From: Selaginella moellendorffii
Lineage: Eukaryota > Streptophyta > Lycopodiopsida > Selaginellales > Selaginellaceae
Length of the DNA stretch: 64,000 nucleotides
NCBI RefSeq assembly: GCF_000143415.4
Contig: NW_003314324.1
Coordinates: 763,767 to 827,766 of the forward strand
Reading direction: 5' to 3'
Positions 33,520 to 45,710 of the stretch are shown here, piece by piece. Both the position numbers and the translations under genes were made by a program. The notes beneath the pieces are model-generated. The model was not told the DNA's origin. It made no database searches and was given only the letters and a program-made list of their open reading frames with translations. Position 1 is the first letter of the stretch. The number at the start of each line of letters is the position of its first letter.

Positions 33520-36444
33520 TCAACCCTGCAACCAAGCGTGGATCAGACCAACTGGGAATGTAGAAAGGGAAGGAAAGTTTTTCGAGCTACCAAGAAACAC
33601 CGGTGACGGCTTTCCGGGGCGAGACTTAAACTCGGGATGGAATTGGACGCCAACATAGAATTTGTGCGATGCCAGTTCCACGATCTTAGAAAATTTCGTT
33701 AGCAAGATTATTGTCTGCAATAAGAAAGATCAAAGAGAGAGTTCTTACCTCCATGCGGCTTCCAGTTTCATCTCTTCCCACGAAACAAAGCCCCGCATTC
33801 TCGAGCGAGCTCACCATCTCCGGATTTACCTGCGCAGAAAACAAGGATTGAAAACAGTGTACTTAAAAAGCTATTGTCTGTCTAGATTCCAGATCGAAGT
33901 ATATGACAAAAAGCATGACACTCGAAGCTTAGTTTTCTCGACTCAACTGTTACGACAAGAAGCGTGGCACTGGACAATAATTGAACATGACAAGCAGCGA
34001 GTGACACTCGATCAAAAACTCTTTGTTTTTGGCTGATGAGTTCCAGCGCAGGACAAGTAGCATGTTCATACTGTAAATGAAAAGTGCGATCTGACATACC
34101 TCGTACCGGTGGCGATGGCGTTCATCCACAAACATTGCATTCCCATAACTAAAGCACGAAAAAGAAAACAAAAGAAAAGAGCTTCTGTTAGAAAACAATC
34201 TTGCCAATCGATCCAAAAACAAAAGCTTACAGTTTGGCAGTGATGCAGTTTGTCGTCTGGAAGAGCGTTCTCCTCGCACCCAACCTCATTGTCCCACCTT
34301 TACGTGTTTTTGATATCTATGGAGACACAGTGAACGAACAAGATTACACACACACATTCAAAAAGAGATAGATACCTCAGGCATGTACACGACACAAGGA
34401 TGTGGTGTAGCCGGATCAAACTCAGTGCTGTGTGCTCCGTCCAATCCAAGCACCTAAAAATTGAACCAAGAAGAAAGGTTTTTAGAACTTCTCACTAGAT
34501 GATTGATCGACTTAACTGAGCGCGCAAATTCGATCACGGCGATTTGCATGCCCAGGCAGATTCCCAAGTAAGGGACGTTGTTTTCACGAGCATACTTCGC
34601 AGCCAAGAGCTTCCCTTGTATTCCTCGGTCTCCAAATCCTCCAGGAACTAAAACGCCATCGACATTCTGGAGAATCAATTAACCATAAAGCTAGAACAAA
34701 AAAAATGAGTTCCATGCCTTTAGCTTGGTCCATGCGGCAGTGCGTAGACTTTGCGAGGCATCGTCTTCCAGGTCTGACGATGCGACCCATTCAATCTCCA
34801 GCTTTTTCTCGCACGAGAATGCTGCATGTTGGAGCGCCTGAAAGCGAAATGAAAAAGACCGCATGCGGCAAAAGTAAAGCAAAAGGTGAACAGACCTTGA
34901 TCACGGAGAGGTAGGAATCAGCGAGGCCTGTGTACTTCCCAACCATTCCAATTCTTATTACCTATGCGTGAAAAACTAGTAAGCTTGCGCTGGTGAGCTC
35001 CAGAAAGTCTTACAGAAGAAAGTGTATCGAGTCGCTGGGCTCTTTGCTCCCATTGTGATAGTTCTGGCTGTGATGCGGTGCTGTGAAAAACCAACACAGT
35101 CAAAAATTATATTTAAGTGAGAATATGTAAGAAACCAGACCTGAGGTTTAGTCTTTCTAGTATAGCAAGATGAACATTTTGATCCTGGAGTGGTGGAAAG
35201 AGTCAGAAAAAAATTGAAGAACTTTAAGTTATCCTACTCGGAGCAAAAGCGGGACATGCCAAATGTTGGAGACGTCGTGGATGCCGAAGATGTGATGAGC
35301 CTGTCTATGCATCTTTGTTACTTAGAAAAAAAATATAAATAGAAAACAAGACCAAGATGAAAGAAACGTACCGGGACATGACAAAAGAGCGCAAGTTTCT
35401 CCCTAGTACTCTTTTCCAATGGCTGCGCAAGAAATTGGACAGAGAGAGAGGAAAAAAAAAACTCGTAAGATGAATCAAATGGTAGCACGGGCTTAACTTT
35501 GGCACTCCTGCAAGCAAGTAGTGTGGGTGTTAATCCCAAGGCTCGAAGCGCTTGGACGCTGTGCTGTGTGGGCTTCGTCTTCTGAAAACACATTGCAAAG
35601 AATGCTGAGAAGAGCTGTAAATTCGACAGCTTTGTTACCTGTTCGCCCACGACTCCAAGAACAGGAACAAGGCTGACATGAACGAGGCAAAAGTTCTCTC
35701 GTCCCAGACGGAACTCAAAGTCGCTCAGAGCTCGAAAGAAAGCTTCTGACTCCATGTCACCTGGACAATATTATCAAATCAACAAGCAAGAAGAAACAAC
35801 AAAGAAAAACACTCACAAACAGTGCCTCCAAGCTCGATCAAACACACATCCGCTTCACCCTCCTTCCCGTCGACAGAAACTTTGGAAACGCGTTGGATCC
35901 AATCGTGTATCTCATTGGTGACGTGAGGAATGGCCTATACCAAAACACACAAACGAAACAAGTCTTTCGAACGACAGAAAAACCAAAACCATGCTCACTT
36001 GAACAGTCTTTCCCAGGTAGTCACCCCTCCTTTCCCTATCAAAAACAGACTATGATCACAGCATCCACAAGCAAACCTTCAGTATTCACAGGACTTGGAT
36101 CGATCGATAAGTCACATACCTGATAGATCTTCCCTGTAGTGATGTTGTTATCTCTCGTCAAAGTGATGTCCAGGAAGCGCTCGTAGTTCCCGAGATCCAA
36201 GTCGACCTCACCACCATCGTCAAGCACGAACACTTCTCCGTGCTCAAAGGGCGACATTGTTCCAGCGTCCACATTAAGGTATGGATCTGCGAGCGATTAG
36301 AAAAAAAATAACGAGAAAAAGCATACCAATTTTGATGGCAGTAACACGCAAGCCGCAAGCTTGGAGGAGGACTCCAATGCTGCTGGCGGTGATGCCTTTG
36401 CCCAGGCCACTCACAACCCCGCCGGTTACCACCACGTACTTCAT
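33520..36444 (-). CDS. CTP synthase
   Basis: About 16 short exons separated by compact introns encode a full CTP synthase (roughly 560-600 aa). The synthase domain starts [20 protein letters not shown] (P-loop-like) at 36444, followed by [20 protein letters not shown] and [10 protein letters not shown]. The glutaminase domain has [12 protein letters not shown] and the nucleophile motif YLGICLGMQ, and ends with VQFHPEF near 33650, which carries His and Glu of the Cys-His-Glu triad. Reaction: UTP + ATP + Gln + H2O gives CTP + ADP + Pi + Glu, the last step of de novo pyrimidine nucleotide synthesis, usually cytosolic. The stop is TGA at 33522-33520, about 110 bp from the convergent channel gene. 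I did not fix every exon border. Confidence 0.93.
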
Positions 36445-36549
36445 CGTATAAACCCTAAACCCTTCCACCACAGCTTGAAAAGTTTGAGAATGGTAGCCCG
36501 CAGAAAAAAAAAATTGGATTCCAATACCGCTCGAAGAACAAGTTTTCGA

Positions 36550-37437
36550 TTACATCTCGTCATCGGTCCCATTATCATCGTCGTCGTTGTCATCGTCACT
36601 GGTACCAGGCTGCAAGGCAAAGGAAAAGCTAGGATTTTACAAGAGAATTCTCGAGATCTCGCAGTCTCCACCTTGTCTTTGTCCCAGTTCTTGAGTTTGG
36701 ACTTCCCGAGCACAAAATCGTTTTGCAATACTGGCCATCTAGATTCAGTATCCTGTCACAAAGCAACCCAAAATCACACGACGAGAATCTCGAGTTTCTC
36801 GTTACCTCCGGTTGAGATCTCGCGTTGTTTATCTCTGAGAGGAACGCTGCTTTGCTTTGCTTGATCACAGTCTTGGCATCCCGGGACTTGAGAGACTCGG
36901 AGTCGGCCTGGAGCTTCTGTGCCTTGGTCACCGCATTGAAAAGAGTTACCACTGTTTTGGACAAAAGTTCGTGAGAAGAAACGCAAGGAATTCTATTCAA
37001 CTAGAGAATCCTCGTACCTCCTCTGGTGGCCAGTTTGATCAGTGCCATCTCCTTGGCATTCACAAACGATTCTGGAAGCAAATGACGCTACAAGAGTCGT
37101 AAGTTTTCCTTCTTCCATAAGCATAGAAACTAATATTTCATACCTCTTGTTCTTGCTTGCTTGGCTTCTTCTTCTTCGCCGCCACCGCCCCATCCTCCTG
37201 CGCCGCCAATTTCTTGGCGACGAGCGTCCTCCGAGCAGCTAACACTGGACCCTAGGACAGCGAGAAATCGATCGATCGAATCGATCAGAGGAGGCCGAGG
37301 GAGCGGCAAGAGAGCAAACATACCACTGCGCTTCCAGGCGAGTCGCTGTAGGACGATTTGATGATCTTGCTGAAGGCCCTGCTGTAGGCATTCTCGTCCT
37401 GGCCAGCGTCATCGTCTTCCTCCCGCGCCGTTTTCAT
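36550..37437 (-). CDS. RRP15: RRP15-like ribosome biogenesis protein
   Basis: The gene starts at ATG 37437 (MKTAREEDDDAGQDENAYS) and ends with an acidic tail (DDDNDDDDNGTDDEM) at TAA 36550-36552. Several short exons lie between. The central block VTLFNAVTKAQKLQADSE matches the Rrp15p domain as I know it; an internal Lys-rich segment AAKKKKPSKQEQE looks like a nucleolar signal. Known family role: processing of 27S pre-rRNA for the 60S subunit in the nucleolus. The ATG lies about 50 bp from the divergent start at 37488, so the two genes share a very short promoter region; the sequence TAGGGTTT between them is a telo-box-like motif common upstream of plant ribosome-biogenesis genes. Confidence 0.82.
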
Positions 37438-37487
37438 CAATTCTATAGCTAGGGTTTATACCACTTGAAACATTAGGGTTCTTGACA
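37438..37487. promoter_or_regulatory. Short divergent promoter/leader between RRP15 and the SICKLE-like gene
   Basis: Fifty base pairs separate the two start codons. It contains TAGGGTTTATA and, inverted, ATTAGGGTT, which are telo-box-like motifs. Transcription of both genes probably starts within the opposite gene or its leader. Confidence 0.45.
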
Positions 37488-37871
37488 ATGGAGGTAGAAC
37501 CAGTGGAATCGCGGCGGCAGCGCCTTCTCGCAATCCGGCAGGCCGCCGCCGCGCAAGAGTCGAATCAGGCAAGCGATCCCAGCTCCAGCGCCACAAAGAG
37601 GAAGGCCTGCGAAGAAGAAGAATCCGATAGAACGGAAGAAGAGGAATCGCACCCGGCGCCTCCATCGCCATCGCCATCGCCATCGAGGTTCTACAGTGGT
37701 GCTAGAGGAGGAGGACGAAGGCAATGGGGGCGAGAAGGGCGCGGGCGTGGGCGCGGCCACTACAACAACGCGCCAGATTCACAAGGGGCGACCATCGATG
37801 CGCGGCAGTATTTTCGAAAGTGGATGCTCCTTGATCCTTGGAAAGATCTCTCGCCGCTGCCACTCCCATGA
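37488..37871 (+). CDS. Small Arg/Gly- and Pro-rich protein, SICKLE-like
   Basis: Single-exon protein of about 127 aa. I take ATG 37488 (MEVEPVESRRQRLLAIRQAA) as the start; an in-frame ATG six bases upstream is also possible. It has an N-terminal RxRLxAIR-like basic helix, an acidic middle, a PSPSPSP stretch, an RGG-rich segment (GARGGGRRQWGREGRGRGRG) and a C-terminal RQYFRKWMLLDPWKDL motif. The N-terminal helix and the YF..MLxDPW end recall the plant SICKLE family, linked to RNA processing; this is from memory of the family and not confirmed. The RGG segment fits RNA binding. Confidence 0.5.
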   Translation: MEVEPVESRRQRLLAIRQAAAAQESNQASDPSSSATKRKACEEEESDRTEEEESHPAPPSPSPSPSRFYSGARGGGRRQWGREGRGRGRGHYNNAPDSQGATIDARQYFRKWMLLDPWKDLSPLPLP

Positions 37872-38083
37872 TTGGAATGGAAATGCTTGATGGAAATTTT
37901 AGAGCCAAGAAGAAAACATCGCTTCTCTCTCTGTCGCTCGCTCGCTCTAGCTCTCATGCTCCATAGCTCGAGCCATGTAGAGCCAACTCGATTTTTTTTC
38001 CTCCGCCAAAGAGCTTCGTCCGGCAAAGAAGAAAAAACTTCACGGCTCCTCCCGCGAGTGTTCTCCTTTTCGCAACTTCTTCT

Positions 38084-38973
38084 TCATCGCCCGGATCCTT
38101 CGCGGCTCTGCTTGATCATCACTTTCTTGTACTCTGCGAGAAAACAAAGGATCGTTCCAAGTTCTTGGCTATGGAATTCGTGGAAAACTTACCTTCCTGG
38201 TTTGGCCACAACGTTGCCGCATAGCTGTTGAGAGGACTGTTGTTGTTTGGCTCTGTAGAAGCGAGAGATGATCAAAACGATTCGAGAAAAGATCTCATTA
38301 CCTCCAAGCAGGCTTTGGATCGATAGCAGAACGGTTCTAACATCGTAAGCCGAGGACCATTTATCCTGCGCCAGCCAGCCACAGCATAGAGAGATTTGTG
38401 TGAGAAGAACATCATCTCAATCCCAGCAAAACTTCACTGGCGCGCACCTGCAAGATGTCGAGGCAAATGTTGCCGTGCTGATCGACGTTGGGATGGAAAC
38501 ACGACGTCTCAAACTTGACTAGCGGTGGCTTGAATGGATAATCCGTGGGAAAGCGCAGCGAGAGCTTGAAAGAGAGACCTTCATACACGGTCGCCTCGCC
38601 TCCCTTGATGGTTCCAATCCATGTAAAGATGTTGTCACCGTCTGGAAACGCTGAAATTCCCGGATCCCCGCAAGTCTATAGCAAAGAAGGAAGGATAAAA
38701 CGAAACTGAGACCAACGGAAACATCGAGAAGAAAAACCAAGCTCTTACCATCAAAGCCATGAGCTCCGATTGCAACCTGGAAGGAGAAGGAAGCTCAGCT
38801 CGCGTCAAACCCTAGCGAGAGGGGAAAGGAACCCTAGAGAGCAAGAACACGCACCTCCTGGCCACGGAATGGCTGTCCACGGGCTGCAAATTCGGCTTGC
38901 TCTGCTTGCTGCTGGCCGGATTGTTGGTGGCTTGCTGCTGCGCGATCGCATCCACGCCGCCGTTCATATTCAT
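38084..38973 (-). CDS. Ubiquitin-conjugating enzyme E2, UBE2C/UBC19-20 type
   Basis: Six exons (38973-38855, 38776-38749, 38675-38448, 38365-38302, 38252-38193, 38133-38084) join in frame to 182 aa. After a Gln/Asn/Ser-rich N-tail come [44 protein letters not shown], the HPN motif and active Cys in [16 protein letters not shown], and [20 protein letters not shown], all typical of the E2-C class. It ends [19 protein letters not shown], with a longer basic end than usual. Known family role: initiating E2 for the APC/C, so mitotic cyclin turnover. Exon 2 is only 28 bp. Confidence 0.93.
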
Positions 38974-39301
38974 GATCGCAGAGTGCCGCCGAGGAGGGAA
39001 GAGGAGAGGTGAGATTGGCGCCTTACCGGCTAGAACCAGACCTAAAATGCTAATGGAGAGGACTCTGGAAGAGGGAAGAACTTCTCGCTTTTGTGCTTTC
39101 CACCAAAAGCAAATGCGTTGTGGGGATTCAACGGGATTGGAATACCCAGTGGCGTCCGTGCAATACCAAGCGACGCGCACGCCTTCGTGGGCCCAATTTG
39201 ACCGTTGCGTGAATTTAAAAGCGGGCCTGGGATCCGGGCCGTTGAAGCCACAAGGATCCGTTAGAAGAATTGCTAAAAGGATTGCATTGTTTCTATAGTT
39301 T

Positions 39302-39626
39302 GCAAGAATCAAATTATAATGTGTACCAAATCACTTTTTTTATAAGTAATTTGGTTTATTAGAATTTGGAAGGTGACTAGATAGATAGATAGATAGCTAT
39401 GTTTAATCAGTGAGAGCATGGGACTTTAGGATAGGAGATGTGATAGAAACGGTTCATCTCATTTTAGCTATGGCTTCGAACTTCAGTAGAATCCTTGTCT
39501 GCAGGATCTAATTCTGAGAGCGGCCTGTAAGTTAGCATCAAGTAAACGATTCGTCTTTACTTTTGGATTTTCCTACACAACTTTTACGCTGAAATGGAAA
39601 TCAAACCAATTCGCCCAGCAAGTCAT
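39302..39626. other. Spacer with GATA microsatellite
   Basis: A short run of GATA repeats lies near 39381-39398. No gene is seen; the rest is AT-rich 3' flank of the two neighbouring genes. Confidence 0.6.
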
Positions 39627-40898
39627 TCAACGGACGACACAGCCGATGAGCCTGAAGCTCGATTCAACAGTCTCCAATCGGTAGCCCGTCCCAAGTCGAA
39701 TCTCGCAGCTTAGTCCCGTGGCTGGCAGCCTCCGAGGATGGCGGCCATCAATGCCTGTCTGCACGTCACAAGCCTCAGCAGTAAAGCGAAGCATCCCATA
39801 GACATCGTTGTAGTTGGAGTCGGACCAGAGCACAGCAACAGGCAGGAAGAAGATTGTTCTCCGCCGCATGTCAGTCAGGTAGAGGTGCATCTCGTCTCCG
39901 TTTCCACAGACTTGGGCGTGCAGGTTCTGTGGAATGAGTTGCTGAAGGTAAGCAACGAGGTGAGGAATGTCATCTGGGCCTTCCACGGCAACCAGGTTTT
40001 CGCCCTGGTCGTCAGGGTGGCGGAACGCGGGATCGAAATGCACTCACCAGGTAGAAACTGCGGCATCCGGTAGAAATTTTAGAATGGTATTGCCCAGGCG
40101 GGGTAAATTACATACCCGGCATCGCAATCCCCCCTTGAGCTCCATTTCCTCCGGTGCTGGGATGAGAAGCGCTTCCTGTTTGATCAAATTCAACAAGGAT
40201 CAGACAGCAAAAAGTCCTTTCAAGTGAATTTGTTAAAGGTGGCAACCTTCGGCGGTCTGCTCCTCAACAGGCTCAACAGCTGCAAGCATACAGTAAGTCG
40301 TACTTTATTTTTCCCTGGACACCATTACCTGAAATGTCTTGGTCAGCTATGCGTTCGTCTGGGCGATCGCCACCAGAATCACGCCCTGACAGAGAACATA
40401 GGCGCATCCAAATCTAAAACCGACCTTGCTCGTCATCGTCTCTGGTTTCAAGCTCATCTTCCGGACCTCCATTCTCTACAGAAAGCCATGTTAAAGACAC
40501 CCGTGCTGCCAAATCTGCGAAACAAGAGCTAAATACCTGGCGCCTGGATTCTTGCCTCGCTCTCGTTCTGGAGATCACCAGCGGAATCTTTCCCTGACAA
40601 GGAAGCGGTAGAATTCGAAGGAGTCGAGCCGGGCACTGAGAAGAAAGAAAGAGAAGAAAATCCACACGAATTGATCAATCAGAGACATGCAGGACTTACC
40701 AGGCACTGAAATCACATCGGCGTCGCTGGCGCTAGAAGTAGGCGGCAGATCCAGTCCAGAGCACAGATTTGCAAGAATGGCTGCGACTTCTCGCGCGGCA
40801 GGGAGGCACAGGCTGTCGAGAATCGATGCGCCACTCCCACTGCCAATCAAGAACACAGCTAAAACGAGAAAAACCAATGCGCGCTTCTCCGTCGCCAT
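39627..40898 (-). CDS. Unrecognised protein with signal peptide, acidic linker and C-terminal domain
   Basis: I chose ATG 40898, which gives a clean signal peptide (MATEKRALVFLVLAVFLIGS then GSGA). The exon chain is consistent in phase: 40898-40700, an exon ending near 40541, three short acidic exons, one near 40110-40180 (GSASHPSTGGNGAQGGIAMP) and a last exon starting VHFDPAFRHPDDQGENLV at about 40042 and ending at 39627. The middle is Ser/Asp/Glu/Gly-rich and probably disordered. The last ~138 residues look globular (HLVAYLQQLIPQNLHAQVCG, RRRTIFFLPVAVLWSDSNY). I do not recognise the domain. It is likely secreted or resident in the endomembrane system. The last acceptor (GTGAG before TG) is weak, so that border is the least certain. 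Confidence 0.55.
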
Positions 40899-40989
40899 AG
40901 CCTCTCGCCTCTCCAAAGTACGCTCCTTTCTCACCCCTTACGTCCGAAAAGTTACTCCGGTTAAAACCAGGTAACTCACCGCCCCTGCC

Positions 40990-41921
40990 ACTATTACTCC
41001 AGGTAAGTCACAGCCCCGACCACAGTCACTGCTCGGTTAAAACCATGTTCATAAATTACCAGTTAAGAGTCTTATTGCGAATGTTTTTCTTAGTATTGTG
41101 ATCATGAGAATATATTGATATTCTGTAAAGGCATATATAAGAATATACTAGATATTCTTTACTGAAGCTCCCAGCCACGCTCTATGTTCTTCCACGCTCC
41201 AAGCTCTTTTATGCTCCTTGTTCCTCCAAATTCCAAGCTCTATGTTCTCTATGTCTTTGACCAACAACAAAAAAAGTATTAGTCAAATAAAATTTGTTCT
41301 TATACAGTTAATCTATGAGAGAATATTTTTATTGCAGGAATAGAGGCATGCGCTGTCTTCTTGATCAGTAGCTTGTAAAATTCCCAAGCTTTAGCTGTTT
41401 TGAGTTTTTTAGCCGCTGGTTGTAAGTTTGCAAGCTATTCCTGAGATAAACTTTTGCCTTCTCCCTATTGTATGTATACCGCAATCTAACCAACAAGTTG
41501 CCTTTGTTGTTTGAACAACATTGCCACCAACAGCTTCTTTAACAGTTAGAGTCTAGTGTCTTGAAGGATAGATCAATATGTCTTGTGCGGCGAAACAAAG
41601 CCCAGATGAGTGTGCAATGTAAAAAATAGATGACTGACATGCTCCAGTACAATAACATGGATATTCTCATCCTCCACTTGCAATTCTCTGCAGCTATCGA
41701 GAACAGCAAACTCAATCAACAATGCTCACCAGATTAAAAGACAGCTTCTTGTCCATCCTACCACCGCGCTGAACATGAATCTGTGGCGGGTAAAACCTCA
41801 CGCCCCTTCGAAAGTCACCTCCTCCCCATTCTTTAGAACGAATATGGTAAAAATCAGTCTAGCGATTCTTTGACATTCTGCACGCGTACCCTGTTTGATG
41901 AGCGAATAAACAAATAGCTCT
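40990..41921. other. Intergenic region without a recognised feature
   Basis: This holds the upstream region of the 39.6-40.9 kb gene and the 3' flank of the glycosyltransferase. Near 41165-41255 the words CTCTATGTTCT, CCACGCTCCAAGCTC and CCAAGCTCTATGTTCT recur as short imperfect repeats. No coding frame or RNA gene is seen. Confidence 0.5.
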
Positions 41922-44854
41922 TTAAAATCTAGCACAATTAGTGGGATCGCCAGTTATGTGATCCACCAAAACAATCTGGCTCGCATTGCAAGGCAATACA
42001 TCCTGCTCCAGCTTTGCTCCAGCCGCCTTGAGTCCTTTGATGCTCACTGCCTGGTTAAAGAGGTTGATCACCGGCAGCTTTGAAGGTGGTGGCATCCTCT
42101 GTGCCGGAAGAATCTTCCAAAAGTCCTCCTCCATCAACGGCACAGTGAAGTCCTCCCTCTTGTGGCTTAGCGAGTTATCAACGGCCGCAATGTGTGCACC
42201 TGGCTCCATGTGATTGGTCGAGAAGCTCGTCTGGTTGGGGAAGTTTGGGTACAAGCTCACGTAGCCACGGAGGTACATGAGATCAATGAGGAACTTCTTC
42301 CATGACGCTTGCCAGCCGTTGGTCCGGGATCTTGGAATCTGTACGGGATTCGCCTTGGCATCTTCCGTATAGCGGCTGCCCATGTACTTGTAGAACTCCC
42401 TCCAGTGTTTTGGGAAGAAGAGAGCGCCCCAGGAACACGGGAGCTGGTGTAGATACGGCGTATTCGGGTGGAGCGCCTTGAAGTAGTCCGTAGCGTTCCA
42501 TTTTGGCCTCTCCTTGACCACTTCCACCAGCCTTGGCGTGTAGAGAGCAATGGAGCCCAGCTCTGGTATTGGAACCGTAGGCCCGGTCGTAGAATATACG
42601 TACGTAAGTAGTGCATACTTGAGCCACATGTAGTAGAACGGAGAGACCTCGATGTCGTCCTCCAGCAAGAGGCCGTATTCGTGGTCGTGGGCGGGATACC
42701 AGCTCTCACTCACGGCCCTGATGAGGCCACCTGGGATGATCCGACGGCGTACGATTTTTCTCCCGTGTGGCCATTGGAATGCATGGACGAGCTCTAGCGT
42801 TGGAGCATCCACTTTGCTATCCATGTTGAATGTCATGTGGATTTTATCTCCCAAGTAGTGGGCCGACGCGAGGGATTGGAGCAATCGATTGAGCGATCCA
42901 ACACGGTTCTGGGTGATGATATTTACCACGATGGTCATCTTGTTCCATTCTGGAAAATCATAGCAAAGATTGACAAATCTATCAAAACGCAGTGGATCAT
43001 AACTTACGCTGGAGAGAAATGGGTTTTAGATCGGCCATCCACAACGCATGCTGGATCGACGGTCTGGGCAGCTCCACGAGTGTTGCATTGCCCCGTTTCG
43101 CTGCAAGATCAACGGCGTCTCTCACACCACGCTCCAAATCAGCGACGGTCACGATTATTGCCGGGGAATGTATCCTCACCAGGCCTCTCATCGCGCCGTA
43201 AATCTCCTGGAACTGCCCCGAGAATCCACGGTCCCCCTCGCCCGCTTTCCACGTGGCGGCGATGCTGCCCATCTCCAGGTCAAAGATCTTGAACCGGCGT
43301 TCGTGGCATGCTTCCGTGGGCAAGCCCAGCAGTGGCGCGGCCTCCTTGCACGGGCAGTGCACGCCACCGGCGACCGCCACGTAGGCCTTCTTCCCTGGCG
43401 TGGCACGAAACCGCGCGATGAGTGGTGCCAAGTCAGTGACCTGGTCCAGAGTGTGCGCGTAGAAGATGACGTCACTCTGCTGGGGATTCATCCTCGACCA
43501 TTGTGTCACGTAGCCGCGAGAGAGCGCCCGCCACCATTGATCGTCCCGTATTTCGACGATATCCTTGTGTATGACAGTCGTCTCGGATACGTATGCCAGA
43601 CGGTGCTCCTTGTCCCCCCACGTCGCCGGGTCCGTCGGATCAACTGGGAGCACGTATGAGCCGGCGTCCCTATACTTTTGCATCTGATAGCTGGAACATT
43701 AAAAAGAGCGCGTAAAAGAAAGTTTATAAATTCGAAAAGATTCTAAAAGATTCGCACCTGAGATGGAGATCTTCCCCTGTTGCGAATGTGAATGGCGTCT
43801 CGATGAAGAGAGCTTTGACATTCTCGGCGGACAGGAACCACGAGCTTGAGAGGAAATCTACTTGAACGATCCTCTCGATCACGATGCCGTACGCTGGATC
43901 CGGGAGATAGATCCCAGCTTCCTTTGATCCGAATTTGCGATAGCTCGGGAAGGAGAAATCCTTCTGGCGGAATGGGAGGATCCGGCCAATGCTTCCAAGA
44001 ACTGAGTTGCCGTACTTCTCAGTCCCCGCGACGTGCGAGAGGATTTCCAGCATTCTCCTGCCCGGGATCATGTCGTCGTCGAGGAAGTAGACGAAATCGC
44101 ACGAATCGGCCTGGAGCGCGACCTGGAATCGGCCATAGTACTTGAAATCGAAGGTGGAGGAGACGAATTGGATGCGCGAATCGTTGTAGGCGTCGACGAT
44201 CCGGCTGAGGGCGTCGTGATTGGGGCTGGCGAATGCGAGCACCCAGATGGATTGAGGGGGCAGGGATTGACCGAGGAGAGCGTCCAGCTGGGCACAGAGT
44301 GTTCTTCGCTTGAAGTGATTGAGCACGACGGTGATCCTGGTGGAATTGGAGCTCGATGATGGAAGATCCAGCAGCTCCTGGAGTGTCTCGCTGCCGGAAT
44401 TTCGCTGCTGAAAGGCCGTGATCTCCTGGAAAAGCTCCGTCTTGAGCTGGATCATGCGTGTGTTGTTAGATTTCTTCTGGGGGAAGGCAAGGTCCTCGAT
44501 CTGGCAGGTGCCCTGTTTTGATAGCGGAGAATTAGGGTTCTTGAAAATCCCCTGTGAATGGCTACCTGTCGGCCAGAGAATGTGCTTCCACTGCTGCGCG
44601 ATGGCGATTCTAGACGTCCATGGCGTGTGACTGACATCCACATTGGGGCTCATGAAATAGAGAAGAAATGTAGCATACATTGCGAAGATGAATTGAAGGA
44701 GCGTGAGACCCGCCGTGAGCTTCAATCCCTTGACGATCCGGGTCTTGGCAGCGCTGGAATTGGGATTGGAATTGGAATTCGCGCTGGATTTGTGATCCCA
44801 CAGCAAGCTTTGCGTGATATCGGCATTGCTGCCAGGATTTCCCAGTGCGCCCAT
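41922..44854 (-). CDS. Type II membrane glycosyltransferase, family-2-like
   Basis: Three exons, 44854-43758, 43690-43008 and 42949-41922, join in frame to 935 aa. There is a cytosolic N-tail, one membrane anchor at about residues 47-68 (LTLLQFIFAMYATFLLYF), then a long lumenal part. A first GT domain has VVLNHFKRRTLCAQLDALL and the metal/nucleotide-sugar motif YFLDDDMIPGR. A middle domain has WWRALSRGYVTQWSR. A second GT-A-like domain begins MTIVVNIITQNRVGSLNRLL and carries LLLEDDIEVSPFYYMWL. Plants have a family annotated as glycosyltransferase family protein 2 with this layout; donor and acceptor are unknown to me. The single anchor and N-glycosylation sites (NAT, NQT, NAS) suggest the Golgi. 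Two GT-like cores in one chain is a notable feature. Confidence 0.8.
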
Positions 44855-45710
44855 TTGCGATTAGATGGATTGATGGATCAGCTCATATATGTGTCAAAAG
44901 AAGGAGAGCAGACCCACCAATGAACAAGACGAGAATTGGATGCCCGTGAAGCTGGACTTTTAGTTTGGCATGCATTCTTTGAAAGATCCGGGCGATAGCG
45001 ATTGATTTTTCTGCGATGACAAAGCTGGGACAAAAATTTGGCAGCTAGATCGCTTCGTTTTGGAATGATCGAGCGCCCTAAAACGATAATCATGGAGAAC
45101 ATCCCATTGATGGTAACGTGGGGGAAGTTCCTTCTTGGCGCATCTTCCGCGTCGTAACGTCCACCTGGCTGCTCCAACGGCATCCGGAGTGTACACGTAG
45201 GCACGATCGAACGCGCCTCCGCCGACCGTTAGGGCATTCCCCTCGTGGAATGCCGTATATGGCCGACGTCGGTGGGCCTCAAACGCTTTGGGCCGCGCAC
45301 GGCCGTCATTCTCGCCCCTCACGTCGTGGGAAAAGATTCTTTCTTTCATTCCCAGTCACCGGGAGCGCGAATTCTTGCAAGGCTCTTTAATGCTCTGGTG
45401 GTAAACTCACATGGACTAGAAGTAGTTAGCACGACTTTCCTTGGCTAAAGCAAGCCCTAAAAGCCACAGCAGTGAATATTCCTTGTTTCCCCGTATATTC
45501 CAGGGCGAGTTTTTAATCCTTTTATTCGAGGTGAGAAAACCTAAACCCTTGGCAGTCATACATTGTGTGTGCTCGTTTTCTAGGGCGGAAGCCGGCGTCT
45601 CTTTGCTGCTGCCGGATAGCGTCCTTACAGCTCAAGCGCGCTCTCGCCCCGGGGATTCTAGGTCGGCATCGGCTCGCGGATTCTGGAGTTTTCATGGCGC
45701 CGCGCAAGAC
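44855..45710. promoter_or_regulatory. Divergent intergenic region between the glycosyltransferase and UBP genes
   Basis: Both flanking genes start here and point outward. It contains open frames on both strands with Arg-rich composition (45118-45390 plus, 44960-45349 minus) that look like by-products of GC-rich leader sequence. An upstream ATG at 45694 (MAPRKT then stop) precedes the UBP start and could act as a short upstream ORF. Confidence 0.45.

Noticed and set aside
39387-39399. CRISPR-like or other array at the GATA repeats
   Set aside because: A simple tetranucleotide microsatellite in a plant genome.
44960-45349. 129-aa minus-strand ORF upstream of the glycosyltransferase
   Set aside because: Arg-rich, no recognisable motif, and overlapped by open frames on the other strand; probably promoter/leader sequence.
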